This document shows positions 49,621 to 63,900 of a stretch of 64,000 bases of DNA, in pieces. The position numbers and the translations under genes were made by a program. Each line of letters starts with the position of its first letter. The first letter of the stretch is position 1. The DNA is from Hydractinia symbiolongicarpus. Lineage: Eukaryota > Cnidaria > Hydrozoa > Anthoathecata > Hydractiniidae. The notes beneath the pieces are model-generated. The model saw only the letters and a program-made list of their open reading frames with translations, ran no database searches and was not told the DNA's origin. The DNA lies in NCBI RefSeq assembly GCF_029227915.1, contig NC_079881.1, forward strand, positions 24,839,501 through 24,903,500. The letters are read 5' to 3'.

Positions 49621-51260
49621 AACGATTCTTTAAATTATATTTTCACCACTAAAACGCATGAGACTTGTACTTCTCAAAAATGATTTCATTTTTTATGAGA
49701 CGCTGAATAAAAGGAGTTTAATCGCCGGCAAACGAAAACCCGCGATTTCCTGTAAATCCCGGACTCGGCCCGTAGAGTCAAAAGTATACAAAGAAAGTAC
49801 CCAGGAAGTAAACTCATTTCCCGAACGATTCTTTAAATTATTTCTTCACCACTAAAACGCATGAGACTTGTACTTTTCAAAAATGATTTCATTTTTGATG
49901 ACACGCTGAATAAAAGGAGTTTAATCGCCGGCAAACGAAAACCCGCGATTTGCCGTAAATCCCGGGCTTGACCCGTATAGGTAAATGTATACAAAGAAAG
50001 TAAACTGGGAGTAAACTCATTTCCCGAACGATTTTTTAAATTAATTTTTTACCACTAAAACGCATAAGACTTGTAGTTTTCAAAAACGATTTCATTTTTG
50101 ATGAGACGCTGAATAAAAGGAGATTAATCGCCGGCAAACGAAAACCCGCAATTTCCCGTAAATCCCGGACTCGACCCGTATAGTCAAAAGTATACAAAGA
50201 AAGTACGCAGGGAGTAAACTCATTTCCCTAACGATTCTTTAAATTATTTTTTCACCACTAAAACGCATGAGACTTGTAGTTTTCAAAAATGATTTCATAT
50301 TTGATGAGACGCTGAATAAAAGGAGTTTAATCGCCGGCAAACGAAAACCCGCGATTTCCTGTATATCCCGGAATCGGCCCGTATAGTCAAAAGTATACAA
50401 AGAAAGTACCCAGGGAATAAACTCATTTCCCGAACGATTCTTTAAATTATATTTTCACCACTAAAACGCATGAGACTTGTACTTCTCAAAAATGATTTCA
50501 TTTTTTATGAGACGCTGAATAAAAGGAGTTTAATCGCCGGCAAACGAAAACCCGCGATTTCCTGTAAATCCCGGACTCGGCCCGTAGAGTCAAAAGTATA
50601 CAAAGAAAGTACCCAGGAAGTAAACTCATTTCCCGAACGATTCTTTAAATTATTTCTTCACCACTAAAACGCATGAGACTTGTACTTTTCAAAAATGATT
50701 TCATTTTTGATGACACGCTGAATAAAAGGAGTTTAATCGCCGGCAAACGAAAACCCGCGATTTGCCGTAAATCCAGGGCTTGACCCGTATAGGTAAATGT
50801 ATACAAAGAAAGTAAACTGGGAGTAAACTCATTTCCCGAACGATTTTTTAAATTAATTTTTTACCACTAAAACGCATAAGACTTGTAGTTTTCAAAAACG
50901 ATTTCATTTTTGATGAGACGCTGAATAAAAGGAGATTAATCGCCGGCAAACGAAAACCCGCAATTTCCCGTAAATCCCGGACTCGACCCGTATAGTCAAA
51001 AGTATACAAAGAAAGTACGCAGGGAGTAAACTCATTTCCCTAACGATTCTTTAAATTATTTTTTCACCACTAAAACGCATGAGACTTGTAGTTTTCAAAA
51101 ATGATTTCATATTTGATGAGACGCTGAATAAAAGGAGTTTAATCGCCGGCAAACGAAAACCCGCGATTTCCTGTATATCCCGGAATCGGCCCGTATAGTC
51201 AAAAGTATACAAAGAAAGTACCCAGGGAATAAACTCATTTCCCGAACGATTCTTTAAATT
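49621..51260 (+). repeat. 4-mer higher-order repeat, two copies (812 bp)
   Basis: Units anchored at 49658 and 50470 share cttgtacttctc, cccgtagagtc and the order I''-type, gatgacac, G-type (ggagattaatc) and catatttgatg (50296 and 51108), with 812-bp spacing. A partial third step follows (catatttgatg at 51918, +810), where a unit near 51.29 kb has lost bases (gatttgttattg). No gene is present. Confidence 0.8.
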
Positions 51261-51519
51261 ATTTTTCACCACTAAAACGCATGAGACTTGATGTTTTCAA
51301 AAACGATTTGTTATTGATGAGACGCTGAATAAAAGGAGTTTAATCGCCGGCAAACGAAAACCCGCGATTTGCCGTAAATCCCGGACTCGGCCCGTATAGT
51401 CAAAAGTATACAAAGAATGTAAACTGGGAGTAAACTCATTTCCCGAACGATTTTTTAAATTAATTTTTCACCACTAAAACGCATGAGACTTGTAGTTTTC
51501 AAAAACGATTTCATTTTTG

Positions 51520-54500
51520 ATGAGACGCTGAATAAAAGGAGTTTAATCTCCGGCAAACGAAAACCCGCGATTTGCCGTAAATCCCGGGCTTGACCCGTAT
51601 AGGTAAATGTATACAAAGAAAGTAAACTGGGAGTAAACTCATTTCCCGAACGATTTTTTAAATTAATTTTTTACCACTAAAACGCATAAGACTTGTAGTT
51701 TTCAAAAACGATTTCATTTTTGATGAGACGCTGAATAAAAGGAGTTTAATCGCCGGCAAACGAAAACCCGCAATTTCCCGTAAATCCCGGACTCGACCCG
51801 TATAGTCAAAAGTATACAAAGAAAGTACGCAGGGAGTAAACTCATTTCCCTAACGATTCTTTAAATTATTTTTTCACCACTAAAACGCATGAGACTTGTA
51901 GTTTTCAAAAATGATTTCATATTTGATGAGACGCTGAATAAAAGGAGTTTAATCGCCGGCAAACGAAAACCCGCGATTTCCTGTATATCCCGGAATCGGC
52001 CCGTATAGTCAAAAGTATACAAAGAAAGTACCCAGGGAATAAACTCATTTCCCGAACGATTCTTTAAATTATTTTTCACCACTAAAACGCATGAGACTTG
52101 TTGTTTTCAAAAATGATTTCGTTATTGATGAGACACTGAATAAAAGGAGTTTAATCGCCGGCAAACGAAAACCCGCGATTTGCCGTAAATCCCGGGCTTG
52201 ACCCGTATAGTCGAATGTATACAAAGAATGTAAACTGGGAGTAAACTCATTTCCCGAACGATTTTTTAAATTAATTTTTTACCACTAAAACGCATAAGAC
52301 TTGTAGTTTTCAAAAACGATTTCATTTTTGATGAGACGCTGAATAAAAGGAGTTTAATCGCCGGCAAACGAAAACCCGCAATTTCCTGTAAATCCCGGAC
52401 TCGGCCCGTATAGTCAAAAGTACACAAAGAAAGTACCCAGGGAGTAAACTCATTTCCCGAACGATTCTTTAAATTATTTTTTCACCACTAAAACGCATGA
52501 GACTTGTAGTTTTCAAAAACGATTTTATTTTTGATGAGACGCTGAATAAAAGGAGTTTAATCTCCGGCAAACGAAAACCCGCGATTTCCCGTAAATCCCG
52601 GGTTTGGCCCGTATAGTCGAATGTATACAAAGAAGGTACCCAGGGAGTAAACTCATTTCCCGAACGATTTTTTAAATTATTTTTTCACCACTAAGACGCA
52701 TGAGACTTGTAGTTTTTAAAAATGATTTCATTTTTTATGAGACGCTGAATAAAAGGAGTTAAATCGCCGGCAAACGAAAACCCGCGATTTCCCGTAAATC
52801 CCGGGCTTTACCCGTATAGTCAAATGTATACAAAGAAAGTAAACTGGGAGTAAACTTATTTCCCGAACGATTTTTTAAATTAATTTTTTACCACTAAAAC
52901 GCATAAGACTTGTAGTTTTCAAAAACGATTTCATTTTTGATGAGACGCTGAATAAAAGGAGTTTAATCGCCGGCAAACGAAAACCCGCGATTTTCCGTAT
53001 ATCACGGACTCGGCCCGTACAGTGAAAAGTATACAAAGAAAGTACCCAGGGAGTAAACTCATTTCCCAAACGATTCTTTAAATTATTTTTTCACCACTAA
53101 AACGCATGAGACTTGTAGTTTTCAAAAATGATTTTATTTTTAAAGAGACGCTGTATAAAAGGAGTTTAATCGCCGACAAACGAAAACCCGCGATTTCCCG
53201 TAAATCCCGGGCTTTACCCGTATAGTCAAATGTATACAAAGAATGTAAACTGGGAGTAAACTCATTTCCCGAACGATTTTTTAAATTAATTTTTTACCAC
53301 TAAAACGCATAAGACTTGTAGTTTTCAAAAACGATTTCATTTTTGATGAGACGCTGAATAAAAGGAGTTTAATCGCCGGCAAACGAAAAACCCGCAATTT
53401 CCCGTAAATCCCGGACTCGGCCCGTATAGTCAAAAGTATACAAAGAAAGTACCCAGGGAGTAAACTCATTTCCCGAACGATTCTTTAAATTATTTTTTCA
53501 CCACTAAAACGCATGAGACTTGTAGTTTTCAAAAACGATTTTATTTTTGATGAGACGCTGAATAAAATGAGTTTAATCTCCGGCAAACGAAAACCCGCGA
53601 TTTCCCGTAAATCCCGGGTTTGGCCCGTATAGTCGAATGTATACAAAGAAGGTACCCAGGGAGTAAACTCATTTCCCGAACGATTTTTTAAATTAATTTT
53701 TTACCACTAAAACGCATAAGACTTGTAGTTTTCAAAAACGATTTCATTTTTGATGAGACGCTGAATAAAAGGAGTTTAATCGCCGGCAAACGAAAACCCG
53801 CAATTTCCCGTAAATCCCGGACTCGGCCCGTATAGTCAAAAGTATACAAAGAAAGTACCCAGGGAGTAAACTCATTTCCCGAACGATTATTTAAATTATT
53901 TTTTCACCACTAAAACGCATGAGACTTGTAGTTTTCAAAAACGATTTTATTTTTGATGAGACGCTGAATAAAAGGAGTTTAATCTCCGGCAAACGAAAAC
54001 CCGCGATTTGCCGTAAATCCCGGGCTTGACCCGTATAGGTAAATGTATACAAAGAAAGTAAACTGGGAGTAAACTCATTTCCCGAACGATTTTTTAAATT
54101 AATTTTTTACCACTAAAACGCATAAGACTTGTAGTTTTCAAAAACGATTTCATTTTTGATGAGACGCTGAATAAAAGGAGTTTAATCGCCGGCAAACGAA
54201 AACCCGCAATTTCCCGTAAATCCCGGACTCGACCCGTATAGTCAAAAGTATACAAAGAAAGTACGCAGGGAGTAAACTCATTTCCCTAACGATTCTTTAA
54301 ATTATTTTTTCACCACTAAAACGCATGAGACTTGTAGTTTTCAAAAATGATTTCATATTTGATGAGACGCTGAATAAAAGGAGTTTAATCGCCGGCAAAC
54401 GAAAACCCGCGATTTCCTGTATATCCCGGAATCGGCCCGTATAGTCAAAAGTATACAAAGAAAGTACCCAGGGAATAAACTCATTTCCCGAACGATTCTT

Positions 54501-56391
54501 TAAATTATTTTTCACCACTAAAACGCATGAGACTTGTTGTTTTCAAAAATGATTTCGTTATTGATGAGACACTGAATAAAAGGAGTTTAATCGCCGGCAA
54601 ACGAAAACCCGCGATTTGCCGTAAATCCCGGGCTTGACCCGTATAGTCGAATGTATACAAAAAATGTAAACTGGGAGTAAACTCATTTCCCGAACGATTT
54701 TTTAAATTAATTTTTTACCACTAAAACGCATAAGACTTGTAGTTTTCAAAAACGATTTCATTTTTGATGAGACGCTGAATAAAAGGAGTTTAATCGCCGG
54801 CAAACGAAAACCCGCAATTTCCCGTAAATCCCGGACTCGGCCCGTATAGTCAAAAGTACACAAAGAAAGTACCCAGGGAGTAAACTCATTTCCCGAACGA
54901 TTCTTTAAATTATTTTTTCACCACTAAAACGCATGAGACTTGTAGTTTTCAAAAACGATTTTATTTTTGATGAGACGCTGAATAAAAGGAGTTTAATCTC
55001 CGGCAAACGAAAACCCGCGATTTCCCGTAAATCCCGGGTTTGGCCCGTATAGTCGAATGTATACAAAGAAGGTACCCAGGGAGTAAACTCATTTCCCGAA
55101 CGATTTTTTAAATTATTTTTTCACCACTAAGACGCATGAGACTTGTAGTTTTTAAAAATGATTTCATTTTTTATGAGACGCTGAATAAAAGGAGTTAAAT
55201 CGCCGGCAAACGAAAACCCGCGATTTCCCGTAAATCCCGGGCTTTACCCGTATAGTCAAATGTATACAAAGAAAGTAAACTGGGAGTAAACTTATTTCCC
55301 GAACGATTTTTTAAATTAATTTTTTACCACTAAAACGCATAAGACTTGTAGTTTTCAAAAACGATTTCATTTTTGATGAGACGCTGAATAAAAGGAGTTT
55401 AATCGCCGGCAAACGAAAACCCGCAATTTTCCGTATATCACGGACTCGCCCGTACAGTGAAAAGTATACAAAGAAAGTACCCAGGGAGTAAACTCATTTC
55501 CCAAACGATTCTTTAAATTATTTTTTCACCACTAAAACGCATGAGACTTGTAGTTTTCAAAAATGATTTTATTTTTAAAGAGACGCTGTATAAAAGGAGT
55601 TTAATCGCCGACAAACGAAAACCCGCGATTTCCCGTAAATCCCGGGCTTTACCCGTATAGTCAAATGTATACAAAGAATGTAAACTGGGAGTAAACTCAT
55701 TTCCCGAACGATTTTTTAAATTAATTTTTTACCACTAAAACGCATAAGACTTGTAGTTTTCAAAAACGATTTCATTTTTGATGAGACGCTGAATAAAAGG
55801 AGTTTAATCGCCGGCAAACGAAAAACCCGCAATTTCCCGTAAATCCCGGACTCGGCCCGTATAGTCAAAAGTATACAAAGAAAGTACCCAGGGAGTAAAC
55901 TCATTTCCCGAACGATTCTTTAAATTATTTTTTCACCACTAAAACGCATGAGACTTGTAGTTTTCAAAAACGATTTTATTTTTGATGAGACGCTGAATAA
56001 AAGGAGTTTAATCTCCGGCAAACGAAAACCCGCGATTTCCCGTAAATCCCGGGTTTGGCCCGTATAGTCGAATGTATACAAAGAAGGTACCCAGGGAGTA
56101 AACTCATTTCCCGAACGATTTTTTAAATTATTTTTTCACCACTAAGACGCATGAGACTTGTGGTTTTTAAAAATGATTTCATTTTTTATGAGACGCTGAA
56201 TAAAAGGAGTTAAATCGCCGGCAAACGAAAACCCGCGATTTCCCGTAAATCCCGGGCTTTACCCGTATAGTCAAATGTATACAAAGAAAGTAAACTGGGA
56301 GTAAACTTATTTCCCGAACGATTTTTTAAATTAATTTTTTACCACTAAAACGCATAAGACTTGTAGTTTTCAAAAAGGATTTCATTTTTGA
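51520..56391 (+). repeat. 12-mer higher-order repeat, two copies (~2436 bp)
   Basis: Copy 1 (about 51520-53955) and copy 2 (about 53956-56391) are offset by 2436 bp, or 2435 after a one-base loss near 55446 (actcgcccg). Shared markers are ataggtaaatg, catatttgatg (51918, 54354), gacactgaat, gtacacaaag, gggtttggccc, ttttaaagag and a unit with five A in gaaaaacccgc. Close matching ends near 53690/56125. No gene is present. Confidence 0.8.
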
Positions 56392-59300
56392 TGAGACGCT
56401 GAATAAAAGGAGTTTAATCGCCGGCAAACGAAAACCCGCGATTTTCCGTATATCACCGACTCGGCCCGTACAGTGAAAAGTATACAAAGAAAGTACCCAG
56501 GGAGTAAACTCATTTCCCAAACGATTCTTTAAATTATTTTTTCACCACTAAAACGCATGAGACTTGTAGTTTTCAAAAATGATTTTATTTTTAAAGAGAC
56601 GCTGTATAAAAGGAGTTTAATCGCCGACAAACGAAAACCCGCGATTTGCCGTAAATCCCGGGCTTGACCCGTATAGTCGAATGTATACAAAGAATGTAAA
56701 CTGGGAGTAAACTCATTTCCCGAACGATTTTTTAAATTAATTTTTTACCACTAAAACGCATAAGACTTGTAGTTTTCAAAAACGATTTCATTTTTGATGA
56801 GACGCGGAATAAAAGGAGTTTAATCGCCGGCAAACGAAAACCCGCAATTTCCCGTAAATCCCGGACTCGGCCCGTATAGTCAAAAGTATACAAAGAAAGT
56901 ACCCAGGGAGTAAACTCATTTCCCGAACGATTCTTTAAATTATTTTTTCACCACTAAAAGGCATGAGACTTGTAGTTTTCAAAAACGATTTCATTTTTGA
57001 TGAGACGCGGAATAAAAGGAGTTTTATCGCCGGCAAACGAAAACCCGCAATTTCCCGTAAATCCCGGACTCGGCCCGTATAGTCAAAAGTATACAAAGAA
57101 AGTACCCAGGGAGTAAACTCATTTCCCGAACGATTCTTTAAATTATTTTTCACCACTGGAACGCATGAGACTTGTAGTTTTCAAAAATGATTTCGTTATT
57201 GATGAGACGCTAAATAAAAGGAGTTTAATCGCCGGCAAACGAAAACCCGCGATTTCCCGTAAATCCCGGCCTTGACCCGTATAGTCGAATGTATACAAAG
57301 AAAGTAAACTGGGAGTAAACTCATTTCCCGAACGATTTTTTAAATTATTTTTTCACCACTAAAATGCATGAGACTTGTAGTTTTCAAAAATGATTTCGTT
57401 TTTGATGAGACGCTGAATAAAAGGAGTTTAATCGCCGGCAAACAAAAACCCGCGATTTGCCGTAAATCCCGGGCTTCACCCGTATAGTCAAATGTATACA
57501 AAGAAAGTAAACTGGGAGTAAACTCATTTCCCGAACGATTTTTTAAATTAATTTTTTACCACTAAAACGCATAAGACTTGTAGTTTTCAAAAACGATTTC
57601 ATTTTTGATGAGACGCTAAATAAAAGGAGTTTAATCGCCGGCAAACGAAAACCTGCAATTTCCCGTAAATCCCGGACTCGGCCCGTATAGTCAAAAGTAT
57701 ACAAAGAAAGTACGCAGGGAGTAAACTCATTTCCCTAACGATTCTTTAAATTATTTTTTCACCACTAAAACGCATGAGACTTGTAGTTTTCAAAAATGAT
57801 TTCATATTTGATGAGACGCTGAATAAAAGGAGTTTAATCGCCGGCAAACGAAAACCCGCGATTTCCTGTATATCCCGGAATCGGCCCGTATAGTCAAAAG
57901 TATACAAAGAAAGTACCCAGGGAGTAAACTCATTTCCCGAACGATTCTTTAAATTATTTTTCACCACTAAAACGCATGAGACTTGTTGTTTTCAAAAATG
58001 ATTTCGTTATTGATGAGACACTGAATAAAAGGAGTTTAATCGCCGGCAAACGAAAACCCGCGATTTGCCGTAAATCCCGGACTCGGCCCGTATAGTCAAA
58101 AGTATACAAAGAAAGTACCCAGGGAGTAAACTTATTTCCCGAACGATTCTCTAAATTATTTTTTCACCACTAAAACGCATGAGATTTGTAGTTTTCAAAA
58201 ATGATTTCATTTTTGATGAGACGCTGAATAAAAGGAGTTTAATCGCCGGCAAATGAAAACCCGCGATTTCCTGTATATCCCGGAATCGGCCCGTATAGTC
58301 GAATGTATACAAAGAAAGTACCCAGGGAGTAAACTCATTTCTTGAACGATTTTTTAAATTCTTTTTTCACCACTAAAATGCATGAGACTTGTAGTTTTCA
58401 AAAATGATTTCATTTTTGATGAGACGCTGAATAAAAGGAGTTTAATCTCCGGCAAATGAAAACCCGCGATTTCCCGTAAATCCTGGACCCGGCCCGTATA
58501 GTCAAAAGTATACAAAGAAAGTACCCAGGAAGTAAACCCATTTCCCGAACGATTCTTTAAATTATTTCTTCACCACTAAAACGCATGAGACTTGTACTTT
58601 TTAAAAATGATTTCATTTTTGATGACACGCTGAATAAAAGGAGTTTAATCGCCCGCAAACGAAAACCCGTGATTTGCCGTAAATCCCGGGCTTGACCCGT
58701 ATAGGTAAATGTATACAAAGAAAGTAAACTGGGAGTAAACTCATTTCCCGAACGATTTTTTAAATTAATTTTTTACCACTAAAACGCATAAGACTTGTAG
58801 TTTTCAAAAACGATTTCATTTTTGATGAGACGCTGAATAAAAGGAGTTTAATGGCCGGCAAACGAAAACCCGCAATTTCCCGTAAATCCCGGACTCAGCC
58901 CGTATAATTAAAAGTATACAAAGAAAGTACGCAGGGAGTAAACTCATTTCCCTAACGATTCTTTAAATTATTTTTTCACCACTAAAACGCATGAGACTTG
59001 TAGTTTTCAAAAATGATTTCATATTTGATGAGACGCTGAATAAAAGGAGTTTAATCGCCGGCAAACGAAAACCCGCGATTTCCTGTAAATCCCGGAATCG
59101 GCCCGTATAGTCAAAAGTATACAAAGAAAGTACCCAGGGAATAAACTCATTTCCCAAACGATTCTTTAAATTATTTTTCACCACTAAAACGCATGAGACT
59201 TATTGTTTTCAAAAATGATTTCGTTATTGATGAGACACTGAATAAAAGGAGTTTAATCGCCGGCAAACGAAAACTCGCGATTTGCCGTAAATCCCGGGCT

Positions 59301-60999
59301 TGACCCGTATAGTCGAATGTATACAAAGAATGTAAACTGGGAGTAAACTCATTTCCCGAACGATTTTTTAAATTAATTTTTACCACTAAAACGCATAAGA
59401 CTTGTAGTTTTCAAAAACGATTTCATTTTTGATGAGACGCTGAATAAAAGGAGTTTAATCGCCGGCAAACGAAAACCCGCAATTTCCCGTAAATCCCGGA
59501 CTCGGCCCGTATAGTCAAAAGTATACAAAGAAAGTACCCAGGGAGTAAACTCATTTCCCGAACGATTCTTTAAATTATTTTTTCACCACTAAAACGCATG
59601 AGACTTGTAGTTTTCAAAAACGATTTTATTTTTGATGAGACGCTGAATAAAAGGAGTTTAATCTCCGGCAAACGAAAACCCGCGATTTCCCGTAAATCCC
59701 GGGTTTGGCCCGTATAGTCGAATGTATACAAAGAAGGTACCCAGGGAGTAAACTCATTTCCCGAACGATTTTTTAAATTATTTTTTCACCACTAAGACGC
59801 ATGAGACTTGTAGTTTTTAAAAATGATTTCATTTTTTATGAGACGCTGAATAAAAGGAGTTAAATCGCCGGCAAACGAAAACCCGCGATTTCCCGTAAAT
59901 CCCGGGCTTTACCCGTATAGTCAAATGTATACAAAGAAAGTAAACTGGGAGTAAACTTATTTCCCGAACGATTTTTTAAATTAATTTTTTACCACTAAAA
60001 CGCATAAGACTTGTAGTTTTCAAAAAGGATTTCATTTTTGATGAGACGCTGAATAAAAGGAGTTTAATCGCCGGCAAACGAAAACCCGCGATTTTCCGTA
60101 TATCACGGACTCGGCCCGTACAGTGAAAAGTATACAAAGAAAGTACCCAGGGAGTAAACTCATTTCCCAAACGATTCTTTAAATTATTTTTTCACCACTA
60201 AAACGCATGAGACTTGTAGTTTTCAAAAATGATTTTATTTTTAAAGAGACGCTGTATAAAAGGAGTTTAATCGCCGACAAACGAAAACCCGCGATTTGCC
60301 GTAAATCCCGGGCTTGACCCGTATAGTCGAATGTATACAAAGAATGTAAACTGGGAGTAAACTCATTTCCCGAACGATTTTTTAAATTAATTTTTTACCA
60401 CTAAAACGCATAAGACTTGTAGTTTTCAAAAACGATTTCATTTTTGATGAGACGCGGAATAAAAGGAGTTTAATCGCCAGCAAACGAAAACCCGCAATTT
60501 CCCGTAAATCCCGGACTCGGCCCGTATAGTCAAAAGTATACAAAAAAAGTACCCAGGGAGTAAACTCATTTCCCGAACGATTCTTTAAATTATTTTTTCA
60601 CCACTAAAAGGCATGAAACTTGTAGTTTTCAAAAACGATTTCATTTTTGATGAGACGCGGAATAAAAGGAGTTTAATCGCCGGCAAACGAAAACCCGCAA
60701 TTTCCCGTAAATCCCGGACTCGGCCCGTATAGTCAAAAGTATACAAAGAAAGTACCCAGGGAGTAAACTCATTTCCCGAACGATTCTTTAAATTATTTTT
60801 TCACCACTAAAAGGCATGAGACTTGTAGTTTTCAAAAATGATTTCATTTTTGATGAGACGCTGAATAAAAGAAGTTTAATCGCCGGCAAACGAAAACCCG
60901 CGATTTCCCGTAAATCCCGGGCTTGACCCGTATAGTCGAATGTATACAAAGAAAGTACCCAGGGAGTAAACTCATTTCCCGAACGATTTTTTAAATATT
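56392..60999 (+). repeat. Mixed higher-order region with 6-mer and 18-mer offsets
   Basis: The stretch from about 55.97 to 57.1 kb matches 59.62-60.75 kb at +3650 bp (18 monomers). Markers are caaaaaggatttc, gacgcggaat and aaaaggcatga (anchors 56963 and 60613, the latter repeated at 60816). A K-L cassette sits at 57.15-57.55 kb. The catatttgatg variant recurs at 57803 and 59020, a 1217-bp (six-monomer) step. No gene is present. Confidence 0.75.
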
Positions 61000-63900
61000 T
61001 TTTTTTTACCACTAAGACGCATGAGACTTGTAGTTTTCAAAAATGATTTCATTTTTGATGAGACGCTGAATAAAAGGAGTTTAATCGCCGACAAACGAAA
61101 ACCCGCGATTTCCCGTATATCCTGGAATCGGCCCGTATAGTCAAATATATACAAAGAAAGTAAACTGGGAGTAAACTCATTTCCCGAACGATTTTTTAAA
61201 TTAATTTTTTACCACTAAAACGCATAAGACTTGTAGTTTTCAAAAACGATTTCATTTTTGATGAGACGCTGAATAAAAGGAGTTTAATCGCCGGCAAACG
61301 AAAACCCGCAATTTCCCGTAAATCCCGGAGTCGGCCCGTATAGTCAAAAGTATACAAAGAAAGTACCCAGGGAGTAAACTCATTTCTTGAACGATTTTTT
61401 ACATTGTTTTTTCACCACTAAAACGCATGAGACTTGTAGTTTTCAAAAATGATTTCATTTTTGATGAGACGCTGAATAAAAGGAGTTTAATCTCCGGCAA
61501 ACGAAAACCCGCCATTTCCCGTAAATCCCGGGCTTGGCCCGTATAGTCGAATGTATACAAAGAAAGTACGCAGGGAGTAAACTCATTTCCCAAACGATTT
61601 TTTAAATTATTTTTTCACCACTAAGACGCATGAGACTTGTAGTTTTCAAAAATGATTTCAATTTTTATGAGACGCTGAATAAAAGGAGTTTAATCGCCGG
61701 CAAACGAAAATCCGCGATTTCCCGTAAATCCCGGACTCGGCCCGTATAGTCAAAAGTATACAAAGAAAGTACCCAGGGAGTAAACTCATTTCCCAAACGA
61801 TTCTTTAAATTATTTTTCGCCACTAAAACGCATGAGACTTGTAGTTTTCAAAAATGATTTTATTTTTGATGAGACGCTGAATAAAAAGAGTTTAATCTCC
61901 GGCAAACGAAAACCCGCGATTTCCCGTAAATCCCGGGCTTGGCCCGTATAGTCGAATGTATACAAAGAAGGTACCCAGGGAGTAAACTCATTTCCCGAAC
62001 GATTCTTTAAATTATTTTTTCACCACTAAAACGCATGAGACTTGTAGTTTTCAAAAATGATTTCATTTTTTATGAGACGCTGAATAAAAGGAGTTAAATC
62101 GGCGGCAAACGAAAACCCGCGATTTCCCGTAAATCCCGGGCTTGACCCGTATAGTCAAATGTATACAAAGAAATTAAACTGGGAGTAAACTTATTTCCCG
62201 AACGATTTTTTAAATTAATTTTTTACCACTAAAACGCATAAGACTTGTAGTTTTCAAAAACGATTTCATTTTTGATGAGACGCTGAATAAAAGGAGTTTA
62301 ATCGCCAGCAAACGAAAACCCGCGATTTTCCGTATATCACGGACTCGGCCCGTACAGTGAAAAGTATACAAAGAAAGTAAGCAGGGAGTAAACTCATTTC
62401 CCAAACGATTCTTTCAATTATTTTTTCACCACTAAAACGCATGAGACTTGTAGTTTTCTAAAATGATTTCATTTTTAAAGAGACGCTGTATAAAAGGAGT
62501 TTAATCGCCGACAAACGAAAACCCGCGATTTGCCGTAAATCCCGGGCTTGACCCGTATAGTCGAATGTATACAAAGAATGAAAATTGGGAGTAAACTCAT
62601 TTCCCGAACGATTTTTAAATTATTTTTTTACCACTAAAATGCATAAGACTTGTAGTTTTCAAAAACGATTTCATTTTTGATGAGACGCTGAATAAAAGGA
62701 GTTTAATCGCCGGCTAACGAAAAACCGCGATTTTCCGTATATCACGGCCTCGGCCCGTACAGTGAAAAGTATACAAAGAAAGTACCCAGGGAGTAAACTC
62801 ATTTGCCGAACGATTTTTTGAATTATTTCTTCACCACTAAAACGCATGAGACTTGTAGTTTCCAAAAATGATTTCATTTTTGATGAGACGCACAATAAAA
62901 GGAGTTTAATCGCCGGCAAACGAAAACCCGCAATTTCCCGTAAATCCCGGGGTCGGCCCGTATAGTCAAAAGTATACAAAGAAAGTACCCAGGGAGTAAA
63001 CTCATTTCTTGAACGATTTTTTACATTGTTTTTTCACCACTAAAACGCATGAGACTTGTAATTTTCAAAAATGATTTCATTTTTGATGAGACCCTGAATA
63101 AAAGGAGTTTAATCTCCGGCAAACGAAAACCCGCCATTTCCCGTAAATCCCGGGCTTGGCCCGTATAGTCGAATGTATACAAAGAAAGTACGCAGGGAGT
63201 AAACTCATTTCCCAAACGATTTTTTAAATTATTTTTTCACCACTAAGACGCATGAGACTTGTAGTTTTCAAAAATGATTTCATTTTTTATGAGACGCTGA
63301 ATAAAAGGAGTTTAATCGCCGGCAAACGAAAATCCGCGATTTCCCGTAAATCCCGGACTTGGCCCGTATAGTCAAAAGTATACAAAGGAAGTACCCAGGG
63401 AGTAAACTCATTTCCCAAACGATTCTTTAAATTATTTTTCACCACTAAAACGCATGAGACTTGTAGTTTTCAAAAATGATTTTATTTTTGATGAGACGCT
63501 GAATAAAAAGAGTTTAATCTCCGGCAAACGAAAACCCGCGATTTCCCGTAAATCCCGGGCCTGGCCCGTATAGTCGAATGTATACAAAGAAGGTACCCAG
63601 GGAGTAAACTCATTTCCCGAACGATTTTTTAAATTAATTTTTTACCACTAAAACGCATGAGACTTGTAGTTTTCAGAAATGATTTCATTTTTGATGAGAC
63701 GCTGAATAAAAGGAGTTTAATCGCCGGCTAACGAAAAACCGCGATTTTCCGTATATCACGGACTCGGCCCGTACAGTGAAAGGTATACAAAGAAAGTACC
63801 CAGGGAGTAAACTCATTTCCCAAACGATTCTTTAAATTATTTTTTCACCACTAAAACGCATGAGACTTGTAGTTTTCAAAAATGATTTCATTTTTGATGA

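Noticed and set aside
28-63215. Dozens of open reading frames of 60-106 codons on both strands, many with near-identical products
   Set aside because: They recur at multiples of the monomer, overlap on both strands, and end within one or two units because 202-203 bp is not a multiple of three. The variation is the same as in the satellite DNA and shows no codon-position bias by eye. They are open-frame shadows of the repeat.
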